Shown here one piece after another: positions 51,882 to 60,093 of a stretch of DNA of 64,000 nt (position 1 is its first letter; each line of letters opens with the position of its first letter). The DNA comes from Paenibacillus amylolyticus (GTDB lineage Bacteria > Bacillota > Bacilli > Paenibacillales > Paenibacillaceae). The notes below the pieces were generated by a model that searched no databases, was not told the DNA's origin, and worked only from the letters and a program-made list of their open reading frames with translations. The stretch covers positions 38,137-102,136 of the forward strand of contig NZ_RIAS01000020.1 of assembly GCF_003719335.1 (NCBI RefSeq). The letters run 5' to 3'. A program made the translations under genes and the position numbers.

Positions 51882-53237
51882 ATGAATAAATTAAAGTATG
51901 TATTAAATCGAATGAAAACAAGAACAAAGATCATGATCTCTTTACTTATCATTATTTTAATCATAACAGGGATTATCGTAAGAAATTTATCCGTGTATGT
52001 GGAAGATAAAGATTATGTACCTGCTGCCACTACAGAGAAGTTCCGTGTAGCGCTTTCGGTAAGCCCGTTTTCGGGAAATGAATTTAAGACGGGGAATACT
52101 ACGTATACAGCAGGAGACGTTACTGCGAAAAACCGAGAAGAATTAGAAAAGATGTATATTTCATCAGGGGCTACGGAAATGTACGCAAGAATTGCTACTA
52201 AACGATATCCTACTGAAGATAATATCGTAAATGGTGAGGAAGACTCAAATGCAAATTACCATACGTTGGAGCAAGGATTAGAGTTGGCTCAAATGGCAGC
52301 CAAATTAAATATACCTTTGAACCCTGAAATCATGCTGGCTTACACTTATATGGATATGGATCGGCAACAAGCACCTAATTTCGAGGAATATCCCGAGATA
52401 TATGCTCTGCAAAATGGAAAGCCTTGGGAAGAATTAACTTTGGATGAAATGAACGTTGTCTTGGAAGCATACGGGAAATTTGTGGCAACAGAAATTTTGA
52501 AAACAGGCGTCACTGTAGATAACTGGAACCTTGGTAACGAAGCAAACTATGGTTTTGCAGGGGTAAGCATTGGGTTGAAAACCGCAGTAAACGAAAAGTT
52601 GGAAAAAGTTCCGGGCTTTATGAGACATGTCTATTCTGTGATGGGAACCAATTGGTTGAAAAATAATATTTGGAAATACAATGCGGTGCAGATGACTTCA
52701 GTAGCTAAAGGGATTAAAGAGGCCTACACTAGTTTAGGTCTTGATTCAAGCAATGTTAAGTTTTCTACTCACATCGCCACTGTAGTAACAACAGTGAATA
52801 CAGCGGTCACGTATTTCAAGACATTAAAGGAAAATGGATTCCCTATTGATACTGCTGGAATTAGTTTTTATCCCAGCGCGCCAGGAGTGTACATCGACAA
52901 AATGGTTATGTATAAAAAAATAGTTACTGCCATTAACAAAGAGGTGGGTATACCTGTATTTATCGCAGAGTTTTCTTATCCTTCAGGTGAAGTGCAGGGC
53001 GCATATGCGGGATGGTCAAAAACGATCAAGGGATATCCGCATAATGAAGAAGGACAAGCGGCAATCTATCATGATGTGGTTCAGTGGGGTAAAACACATG
53101 GGCTTATAGGTATCCGTTATTGGGCTCCAGATTACAGTGGGTGGGGAAGTATGTCAATGTTCGATTACTCGGATCATGGCGCTAAAGCCAAGAAAATATT
53201 AATGGATGCTATTTCCGAAGAAAACAAATTGAAATAA
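51882..53237 (+). CDS. Membrane-anchored clan GH-A glycosidase, GH53-like
   Basis: 451-aa protein with a single N-terminal membrane helix (about residues 17-34, MISLLIIILIITGIIV) preceded by basic residues and not followed by a lipobox. The catalytic domain faces outward. The barrel has the two GH-A glutamates: acid/base Glu220 in NLGNEAN and nucleophile Glu363 in FIAEFSYP. Overall order and ends resemble GH53 endo-beta-1,4-galactanases (FYP, then GxGxxYWAP-like region). Endo-cleavage of galactan at the cell surface would feed the importer downstream. Start has AAAGGAG upstream. Family call is moderate. Confidence 0.77.
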   Translation: MNKLKYVLNRMKTRTKIMISLLIIILIITGIIVRNLSVYVEDKDYVPAATTEKFRVALSVSPFSGNEFKTGNTTYTAGDVTAKNREELEKMYISSGATEMYARIATKRYPTEDNIVNGEEDSNANYHTLEQGLELAQMAAKLNIPLNPEIMLAYTYMDMDRQQAPNFEEYPEIYALQNGKPWEELTLDEMNVVLEAYGKFVATEILKTGVTVDNWNLGNEANYGFAGVSIGLKTAVNEKLEKVPGFMRHVYSVMGTNWLKNNIWKYNAVQMTSVAKGIKEAYTSLGLDSSNVKFSTHIATVVTTVNTAVTYFKTLKENGFPIDTAGISFYPSAPGVYIDKMVMYKKIVTAINKEVGIPVFIAEFSYPSGEVQGAYAGWSKTIKGYPHNEEGQAAIYHDVVQWGKTHGLIGIRYWAPDYSGWGSMSMFDYSDHGAKAKKILMDAISEENKLK

Positions 53238-53264
53238 CGTTTAATTTAATCAGGTCAATATAGA

Positions 53265-53296
53265 AAAGTCGCTTATAGCGGCTTTTTGTTTTTTCC
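53265..53296 (+). terminator. Intrinsic terminator after GH53-like gene
   Basis: AAGTCGCT-TAT-AGCGGCTT (one G-T pair) followed by T-rich sequence. Confidence 0.8.
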
Positions 53297-53454
53297 AGTT
53301 GCTTAGCTAACTACATCCTGACATAGATACCTTGTTGCCGGGCTGCACCTTTTCGGCTATGCTACCTTTAAAGAACTGCTTGGTTGTTTAAATGAATCAG
53401 GTAAGGGCTGTTACTCTCTTTAAGAGCAGCATAGGAGGTATAGAAGAATCTGGC

Positions 53455-55185
53455 ATGAGAAGATCCCATTCCTATCTACCTGGATACAAATGGTTAAATC
53501 GCCGATGGAATAAATGGAGTTTAACCAAGAAGCTGGTCCTGTTTTATTTGCCCTTATTTGTTCTCCCCTCTATCGTTGGACTAAGTCTCTTAGCCCAGAA
53601 CTATAATGCTGCGATCCGTACCAACGCCGAGTCATATTCCGATTCGATTACGAGCCTGACTGTAGACAAACTGGAAGCAACCATAGAGACCTATAACAAT
53701 GTGAGTCTGCACATTCTAACCTCAGATGAAATAGGAGCAATTCTGTCTGAACCGGTCCATAACGAATTTGAAAAAATCGAACTGCAGCAGCAGCTGGAGC
53801 GAAGTGTGCTGCCGATCATTGGAGGACTAGACAGCAACCGTATCAAAGGATGTGTATTTATGACTGACAACACTACCTTTATCATCGGCCAAGATGAACA
53901 AGAGCCTTTAAGTGAGAAAGGAAAGTCAAATACGGTTACAGCCAACGGAGCACCTTATTGGGATGCTGTAAGGTCAGGTTATACTACAGATAATGATGTA
54001 AGTGCTTTCAGGTTAGGGCGTGTCATTAAAGATGAGAACTTCCGACCTATAGGATATTTTTATCTTATTGTTTCTTCTAATGTATTCAGGGACGTTCTTA
54101 GCTCTGCTATGGCAGGTTCCAATACTGCTTTTTTCCTTAACGGTCCGGATAGAGTGCTGCTTCAAGAACAAGTAATACAGGAAGATACATTTTCTGAAGT
54201 TTTACGTCTTGAACAAAGTATTGATTACAATGAATGGACGCTTACAGCGGAGTATGCTCTAAATACCGTGTATGCCACCGTCTACCGAATGAGTGTTTTT
54301 GCAGCTTGGCTGGCCGGGGGAAGTCTGGTCCTTGGTTTGGTTGCCTCCTACCTGATTCGTACCGACATTGCTTTGCCGATCGTGAGGCTTCTTGCCAATA
54401 TGCGGAGAGGATTGCGCGGGGAGAAGCCTAACTCCCTTACTAAATTCAGGGGGGCCAGAGAAATTACGCAGCTGAATGAAACCTTTATTTCTGTTATGTA
54501 TGAAATCTACAATTTATTGGGTGAAGTGAAGGCCAGTGAAGAACGCAAACGGCAGGTGCAGTTAAAAGTGCTCCAAAACCAACTTTCTCCTCACTTCATC
54601 TACAATACGTTAAATACCATCCGGTGGATGGCCATGATACGAAAACAGGACCATATAAAAGAGATTGTTGATGCTTTGAGCAATCTGTTGAGATACTCGA
54701 TCAGAGACACCAATGAACTTGTTTCGCTTGAAGACGAAATTAACGTCATGCGTGAATTTGTCAAAATTCAACAAGTACGTCACCAAAACTTTATATTTCA
54801 GGTCGAACTGGAGGATGAGGTGAAACCGTATCGACTGCTTAAATTTTTGATTCAGCCGCTCTTAGAAAATGCTATAGTTCATGGTTTGTCGTCTATTGAT
54901 CATTCAGGACAGATTCGTCTGGAGGCAAAAGCAGAGAAAGGGATGCTTAGCATTCGGGTATGGGACAATGGCAGCGGAATAGGTCAAGAGCGCTTATATG
55001 AAATCCAGCAGGTTATGAGCAGCGGAACTGGAAGCCACATCGGATTATTGAGTGTGAAAGAGAGGATTGAAATGTTCTATGGCCCTGCCTACGGAATGAA
55101 CATTACGAGTGAACGGGGAGCAGGCACTACTGTGGAATTAAAGCTTCCGATCTTGAAAGAAGGATGGCCAAACGAAAATGATTAA
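53455..55185 (+). CDS. YesM-type sensor histidine kinase
   Basis: 576 aa from the ATG at 53455 (the frame is open to an ATG at 53392; AGGAGG lies 16 nt before 53455, so the start is not certain). Membrane helix at about 26-47, extracytoplasmic sensor to about 270, second helix, HAMP, then the His_kinase domain with SPHFIYNTLN (His380) and the ATPase motif WDNGSGIG. Its 3' end overlaps the response regulator gene by 8 nt. The pair probably senses an oligosaccharide outside the cell and activates the importer operon that follows. Confidence 0.92.
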   Translation: MRRSHSYLPGYKWLNRRWNKWSLTKKLVLFYLPLFVLPSIVGLSLLAQNYNAAIRTNAESYSDSITSLTVDKLEATIETYNNVSLHILTSDEIGAILSEPVHNEFEKIELQQQLERSVLPIIGGLDSNRIKGCVFMTDNTTFIIGQDEQEPLSEKGKSNTVTANGAPYWDAVRSGYTTDNDVSAFRLGRVIKDENFRPIGYFYLIVSSNVFRDVLSSAMAGSNTAFFLNGPDRVLLQEQVIQEDTFSEVLRLEQSIDYNEWTLTAEYALNTVYATVYRMSVFAAWLAGGSLVLGLVASYLIRTDIALPIVRLLANMRRGLRGEKPNSLTKFRGAREITQLNETFISVMYEIYNLLGEVKASEERKRQVQLKVLQNQLSPHFIYNTLNTIRWMAMIRKQDHIKEIVDALSNLLRYSIRDTNELVSLEDEINVMREFVKIQQVRHQNFIFQVELEDEVKPYRLLKFLIQPLLENAIVHGLSSIDHSGQIRLEAKAEKGMLSIRVWDNGSGIGQERLYEIQQVMSSGTGSHIGLLSVKERIEMFYGPAYGMNITSERGAGTTVELKLPILKEGWPNEND

Positions 55186-56773
55186 AATTGCGATTGTAGA
55201 TGATGAATCCCTGGTTCGGGTTGGATTTCAGACTATTATTGACTGGCATGAAAATGGCTATGAAATACAAGGTGTTTATCGGAACGGCAAGGAGGCATGG
55301 GAGGCATTTTCTACAGATGGTTACCCCGAAGTGCTGCTGACCGATATACGAATGCCTGAAATGGATGGTCTAGAATTGATAAGACGAATTAGAGAGACGG
55401 ATAAAGAGATGATCATTTTAGTCCTGAGCAGCTATGAAGAGTTTGAATATACAAGAAGATCCATCCAATTGGGTGTTCAAGACTATATTCCAAAGCATCT
55501 GTTCGACCCAGATGAATTGATTTCAACACTGACCCGATTATCAGAGAGACTCTCCTCAAAGGTTCGCGCTAGACAGAGCCGGGCCAATGCCATGGATGAA
55601 GAAAGGCAGCGATTGATGACACAATCCAGAATACTTCCGGGTATTGTTGCTTTTGCGGCCGATTTCTCTCACAAAGAGTACCCTATGCTTACAGACCTTT
55701 TGAAAGAAGCGGCTTTCGTTTGTTGGGTTGCTGTTCGTATTTGGTCAACGGATCACTCAGACAACGATGATGACCAGACTGCCTTGGGTTTTCTCCTGCA
55801 AGATCTTATGAATAAAACGACACATGCAATTCCTCTGGGCTTTGATCAAGGCTTTTTTCACGGCTTACTCTTTAGTCGAGAAACAAAGCCGGAAGAAACA
55901 ACGATGATGGCCGGTCTGGTAAAAGAATGGATGGACACAGTGAAGCAGAATCTTGCCATTACAGTATCAGCCGGTATGTCTGATCATCTGATCTTTCAGA
56001 AGTGTAAAGTGATAAGAAACCAAGCAGAGCAAATGATTGACCGATCCTTTTTCAATGGGCCAGGCTTGTACCGCTTTGATGCGAGTCTAAATGTTGTTCA
56101 GGAGCAGCTAGACATAAAGTTTCAACAATGGCAGCAGCAATTTATAAGCATATTGAAATCAGCTTCAGAGGAAGAGTTGGCGAAGTGGCTGGACGCCGTA
56201 GGCAGCGAACTAGAGACACGTTATTCTCCCGATACTGCGTTCCGTTTGGTCCAGTGGATGCTTAAAATTTATCAAAATGATCCATCGAACATGAATATGC
56301 TGATTGATACAGAGAAGTCCGATTTTATGACCCTCCCCTTTTATTCAGTGGATTCCATCCGAACATGGGACGAATTAAAGTCCTGCTTTTTACAGACGAT
56401 TAAACGGTTCAATGACTTATCCGCCACCGCTAGGATGAAATCGCAAACATGGCTGGAGCCGGTTTTTCTTTATGTAGAAGCACATTTCGCCCAAAGCATT
56501 CGGCTTGAGGATGCCGCAAGCTTAGTGAACTTAAACATTCATTATTTCAGTCATCGATTTAGCCGGGAAATGGGAATGACGTTTCTTGAATACCTAACCC
56601 AGGTTCGTATCCGTAAATCTATAGATCTCATGAAGCGATACTCGCTTTCTGCTGAAGAGGTAGCTTCCCGTGTGGGATATCCAAACTCGAATTATTTCGT
56701 GAAGGTGTTTAAAAAAGTTACCGGAATGACCGTTTCTGAATTCAGAAACTCGACTGGCTTCTCAACTAAATAA
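55178..56773 (+). CDS. YesN-type response regulator with AraC DNA-binding domain
   Basis: 531 aa: receiver domain (1-120) with acidic pocket DDE, phospho-acceptor Asp56 in LLTDIRMPEMDG and conserved Lys; a long middle region (about 130-420); and two AraC helix-turn-helix motifs at the C-terminus (about 430-528, VASRVGYPNSNYFVKVFKKV). Overlaps its kinase by 8 nt. Directly upstream of the CUT1 importer genes. A pair of direct repeats in the intervening region is a candidate binding site. Confidence 0.94.
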   Translation: MIKIAIVDDESLVRVGFQTIIDWHENGYEIQGVYRNGKEAWEAFSTDGYPEVLLTDIRMPEMDGLELIRRIRETDKEMIILVLSSYEEFEYTRRSIQLGVQDYIPKHLFDPDELISTLTRLSERLSSKVRARQSRANAMDEERQRLMTQSRILPGIVAFAADFSHKEYPMLTDLLKEAAFVCWVAVRIWSTDHSDNDDDQTALGFLLQDLMNKTTHAIPLGFDQGFFHGLLFSRETKPEETTMMAGLVKEWMDTVKQNLAITVSAGMSDHLIFQKCKVIRNQAEQMIDRSFFNGPGLYRFDASLNVVQEQLDIKFQQWQQQFISILKSASEEELAKWLDAVGSELETRYSPDTAFRLVQWMLKIYQNDPSNMNMLIDTEKSDFMTLPFYSVDSIRTWDELKSCFLQTIKRFNDLSATARMKSQTWLEPVFLYVEAHFAQSIRLEDAASLVNLNIHYFSHRFSREMGMTFLEYLTQVRIRKSIDLMKRYSLSAEEVASRVGYPNSNYFVKVFKKVTGMTVSEFRNSTGFSTK

Positions 56774-56788
56774 ATGGAATGTTCATCT

Positions 56789-56873
56789 AATAATATGGAA
56801 TGACGATCAACCGGGACATCACTGTTCCGGTTTTTTGCCCTAAATGAAATGCAACTATCGAATAATATGGAAT
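56789..56873 (+). repeat. Direct repeat pair upstream of importer operon
   Basis: AATAATATGGAAT occurs at 56789-56801 and again at 56861-56873, 72 nt apart, each preceded by ATC plus one base. Spacing is close to seven helical turns, and they flank the terminator. AraC-type response regulators commonly bind direct repeats, so this is a candidate target of the adjacent YesN-like protein. Confidence 0.5.
56809..56836 (+). terminator. Intrinsic terminator after response regulator
   Basis: AACCGGGACA pairs with TGTTCCGGTT (one wobble) over a 4-nt loop, then six T. Confidence 0.85.
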
Positions 56874-56892
56874 CATAAACAAAAACTTGTTC

Positions 56893-56907
56893 ATGGAAAC
56901 GCTTTAT
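56893..56907 (+). promoter_or_regulatory. Candidate cre (CcpA) site
   Basis: ATGGAAACGCTTTAT matches the catabolite-responsive element consensus WTGNAANCGNWNNCW at all but one fixed position. It lies 60 nt before the binding-protein start, where CcpA would repress the importer in the presence of preferred sugars. Confidence 0.55.
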
Positions 56908-56967
56908 TTTGTGAACTATGATTATTACATGCTTACAAACCGTCAGACACGAAGGGAGAAATAAAAA

Positions 56968-58257
56968 ATGAAAAAGGGGTTATTCAGAAAAGCACTTCTT
57001 GCAGTGACAGGTGTCTCCGTCTTGCTGTTGGTAGCATGTGGCGACAACACAAACAGTTCTTCACCCGATCAAGGCAGCAAAGCCGGAACTGAAAAACAAG
57101 TGGAATTAACCGTGTGGGGAGACCAGTCTAACCAATCATCGTTTGAGTCGGGATTTACCGCAATCAATCAAGCATTTGAAGAAGAACATCCGAATATCAA
57201 ATTAAACTTTCAATTCTCAGGGTCAGAGACAGCGATCGATACGGCTGTTAAGAGCAACTCGCTGCCGGATGTGTTCTATGTTCAAGGAAACAAGACGCCT
57301 AAAATGAAGCTGTATGTGCAGAGCGGTGCATTGCTTGATCTGGATGATTACGGACTCGATACCAGCCGTTTCGAGGAAGACCTCATGGAATACGCGAAGG
57401 TGGACGGAAAACTATATTCCTCGCCTCCGGCCTTTATGGACTCCCAGTTGATTTATTATAATAAGGACATTTTTGAAAAGGAAGGTTTGCAGGCTCCGGC
57501 AACGTTAGATGAGTTCGTGACGTTGGTCGCGGCATTAAAGGATAAGGGAATCACACCTTTCAGTGTTCCCGGTAAAGCTGAATTCGAACGGGCTTGGCTT
57601 GCCTTTGCGCTAATGCCTGCTACCGCTGAGGAAGCATTAAGCAAGATTAATGAGGGGACTGGTTCTTTCAAAGATCCAAGCATAATTAAGGTATTCCAAA
57701 CGATCAGAGAGTTCGCCGACAAAGGTTATTTCACCAAGGATTTGGCCTCTGTAGACAATGCCGGTGCCCAGTTGGCATTTACTAACGGCAGGACAGCAAT
57801 GATGGCAGATGGTACCTGGAATGATCCAACCTTCGTAGGCGCTGGAATAAACCTCGGCAGATTTTATATCCCGACAGTATCTGGTGAACGCATTGCTCCG
57901 CAAAGCTTCAGTAATGCGACCACTTTTGCCGTATCTGCTGGAACCAAGCATCCGGAAGAAGCGGTCGAATATGTAAAGTTTCTATCCAGCCAAAAAGCTC
58001 AACAGCTGTTTGAGGATGAAACAGGTATGGTGCCGGCCCTGCAGGATATCACGCCTAGAGATGAGGGAGTCAAAGAATTGAGTGCGTTTGATTCCCTGGG
58101 TCATAATATTTATTCCGTATTAACTAACATATCAACAGAAGAGATCAAGTTGAATGATATCTTCCTTCAGCAAGTAATGCCGCAACTGTTGACCTCTCAT
58201 ATTGATGGTCAGCAAGCTGCAGAAATGCTGGAAGAAGCGCTGCTCCGCACAAAATAA
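56968..58257 (+). CDS. CUT1 extracellular solute-binding lipoprotein (family 1)
   Basis: 429-aa sugar-binding lipoprotein, shorter than the LplA type. Lipobox LVAC with Cys24, then a Ser/Asn/Gln-rich linker and a bacterial solute-binding fold (VELTVWGDQSN; later FTNGRTAMMADGTWN and AVEYVKFLSSQKAQQ). Ribosome site AAGGGAG lies 10 nt before the ATG. First gene of a complete importer set without ATPase. Candidate cre and response-regulator sites lie upstream. Likely cargo: the galactan or rhamnogalacturonan fragments released by neighbouring enzymes (inference). Confidence 0.94.
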   Translation: MKKGLFRKALLAVTGVSVLLLVACGDNTNSSSPDQGSKAGTEKQVELTVWGDQSNQSSFESGFTAINQAFEEEHPNIKLNFQFSGSETAIDTAVKSNSLPDVFYVQGNKTPKMKLYVQSGALLDLDDYGLDTSRFEEDLMEYAKVDGKLYSSPPAFMDSQLIYYNKDIFEKEGLQAPATLDEFVTLVAALKDKGITPFSVPGKAEFERAWLAFALMPATAEEALSKINEGTGSFKDPSIIKVFQTIREFADKGYFTKDLASVDNAGAQLAFTNGRTAMMADGTWNDPTFVGAGINLGRFYIPTVSGERIAPQSFSNATTFAVSAGTKHPEEAVEYVKFLSSQKAQQLFEDETGMVPALQDITPRDEGVKELSAFDSLGHNIYSVLTNISTEEIKLNDIFLQQVMPQLLTSHIDGQQAAEMLEEALLRTK

Positions 58258-58271
58258 TCAGAACGATTTTG

Positions 58272-58301
58272 GGACGGTTAAGCCGAGCTGCTTAACCGTC
58301 C
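58272..58301 (+). other. Intercistronic stem-loop between binding protein and permease genes
   Basis: Perfect 12-bp stem (GGACGGTTAAGC and its complement) with a CGAGCT loop but no T run. It is unlikely to end all transcription. Such hairpins between binding-protein and permease genes commonly protect the upstream mRNA and raise binding-protein levels relative to permease. Confidence 0.6.
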
Positions 58302-58323
58302 AAATCATTTGGAGGCGATCTAG

Positions 58324-59244
58324 GTGTTGCAGTGGCTTGGAAAGAAACCTTATTTGTGGTTCATATTGCCCGGTTTTATTCTGTATTCTATTTTCGTGAT
58401 CTATCCCATTTTCTCAGCTGCCCAGCTTAGTCTGTTTCAGTCAAACGGTTTTAGTGAGAAGGTGTTTGTAGGCTTTAATAATTATATTGAATTGTTCACT
58501 AATTCGGAATTAAAACGGCAGTTCTTAAATGCGCTTAAGAACAATGTTATATTGGTCGTGCTTAACGTCGGACTGCTGATTCCTATTCAGCTTTATTTTG
58601 CCTATGTAATTTATACACGTGTAAAAGGCTACCGTTTTTTTCAAACAATGATCTTTGCTCCGCAGTTTATTACCACTAGCGTTATCGTATTTCTGGCTAC
58701 GCTTGTTTTTGACCAGAATATCGGTATTTTCAATGAATTTCTCCAGCTAATCGGGTTAGGGGAACATGCTCGAAATTGGTTAGGGGTTCCGGGCTACGAG
58801 GTCCTTACCTTGTTCATTATGAATGCTTGGGCCGGTGTAGGCTTCAGTATGATCTACTTCGTGGCAGCCATGAAGATGCTGTCCGACGAAGTGATGGAAG
58901 CTTCTTATTTGGACGGAGCCGGCTACTGGAGACGGTTCTTCTCGGTCATTATACCGCAGATCCGTTCCAGTATTGTAAATATTGCTATGATCAGTTATAT
59001 CGCTGCCATGACCTTATTTGATTTCAGCTATTTGCTGGGAGGGGTGAGCGGCGGTATTAACAATTCGATGGATGTGATGACACTGTTTTTCTACAGAATT
59101 ACTTTCGGAACGACCGGCGCAATGGGAGGAACGGTAAGCACAAACTCCGTAGGTATGGGGACTACCATTGCCGTCGTAATGTTTGCCATCATCTTTGTGG
59201 TTGCTTTGATTCAGCTAAGATTCACTTATAAGGAGGAGAAATGA
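58324..59244 (+). CDS. CUT1 sugar ABC transporter permease 1
   Basis: 306-aa membrane subunit with about six helices and the EAA loop EASYLDGAGYWRRFFSVIIPQI. Starts at GTG (58324) with GGAGG 8 nt upstream; TTG is the next codon. The stop overlaps the second permease start (ATGA). Pairs with the next protein to form the translocation channel of the importer. Confidence 0.94.
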   Translation: MLQWLGKKPYLWFILPGFILYSIFVIYPIFSAAQLSLFQSNGFSEKVFVGFNNYIELFTNSELKRQFLNALKNNVILVVLNVGLLIPIQLYFAYVIYTRVKGYRFFQTMIFAPQFITTSVIVFLATLVFDQNIGIFNEFLQLIGLGEHARNWLGVPGYEVLTLFIMNAWAGVGFSMIYFVAAMKMLSDEVMEASYLDGAGYWRRFFSVIIPQIRSSIVNIAMISYIAAMTLFDFSYLLGGVSGGINNSMDVMTLFFYRITFGTTGAMGGTVSTNSVGMGTTIAVVMFAIIFVVALIQLRFTYKEEK

Positions 59245-60068
59245 TCATGGCTGATGTCAAAAAGCTGTATGTAACGAAGCTGATCCTCTGGGTGTACTCT
59301 TCCTTCACCTTACTCATCCTTGGGTATCTTACATGGAACTCATTTCGCACCAAGCAGGATGTACTGTCAAATACACTGGGCTGGCCCAAGTCCTTTACAT
59401 TGGAATCCTATGTCAAAGTTTTTCGCAACGAGCATTTCGGCGTCAATATCTGGAACAGCGTATTTATCCTCATGATGACAATCATCATCATTGTAGCCTT
59501 AGCCTCCATGGTTGCTTATGGTTTAGGTCGTTACTCCTTTAAGTTTAAGCAAGGTGTAATGCTGTATTTTTTGATCGGTCTCATGTTCCCTGTCCAGCTC
59601 GGTGTGGTTCCCGTATTTTTGATTATCAAGAATCTTGGACTGATTAATTCTCCGTGGAGCGTAATTCTGGTGTTATCAGCGGGATTATCAATGGCTGTAC
59701 TGATGCTCACGAATTTCTTTGCCGGCTTGCCGGACGCTCTGGCCGAATCCGCACGAATAGACGGCGCCGGAGAATGGAGAATTTTTTACCGAATTATGTT
59801 TCCGCTTGCTTCACCAGTAATCGTCAGTCTGTGCATTATATTGTCCGTTAATATCTGGAACCAATTTTTCCTGCCGTTAATTATGCTTCAAGACGACGCA
59901 GTCAAGACAATACCGCTGGCAGTTATGAAGTATACATCCAATATTCTGCTTAATATGGATAAAGCACTGGCAACTTCCGTCATTGCAACCATTCCGGTTC
60001 TGCTATTATTTTTCATCTTTTCGGAACGAATTATTTCAGGAGTCGCTTCAGGAAGTGTAAAAGAGTAA
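59241..60068 (+). CDS. CUT1 sugar ABC transporter permease 2
   Basis: 275-aa membrane subunit, about six helices, EAA-type loop ESARIDGAGEWRIFYRIMFPLA. ATG at 59241 overlaps the previous stop by 4 nt with AAGGAGGAG upstream; ATG at 59247 is in frame too. Followed 25 nt later by a GH78-like gene in the same operon. No ATPase gene present, as is usual for importers that share one ATPase. Confidence 0.94.
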   Translation: MIMADVKKLYVTKLILWVYSSFTLLILGYLTWNSFRTKQDVLSNTLGWPKSFTLESYVKVFRNEHFGVNIWNSVFILMMTIIIIVALASMVAYGLGRYSFKFKQGVMLYFLIGLMFPVQLGVVPVFLIIKNLGLINSPWSVILVLSAGLSMAVLMLTNFFAGLPDALAESARIDGAGEWRIFYRIMFPLASPVIVSLCIILSVNIWNQFFLPLIMLQDDAVKTIPLAVMKYTSNILLNMDKALATSVIATIPVLLLFFIFSERIISGVASGSVKE

Positions 60069-60093
60069 TCTATCTGCAAAAAGGAGGTCACTT

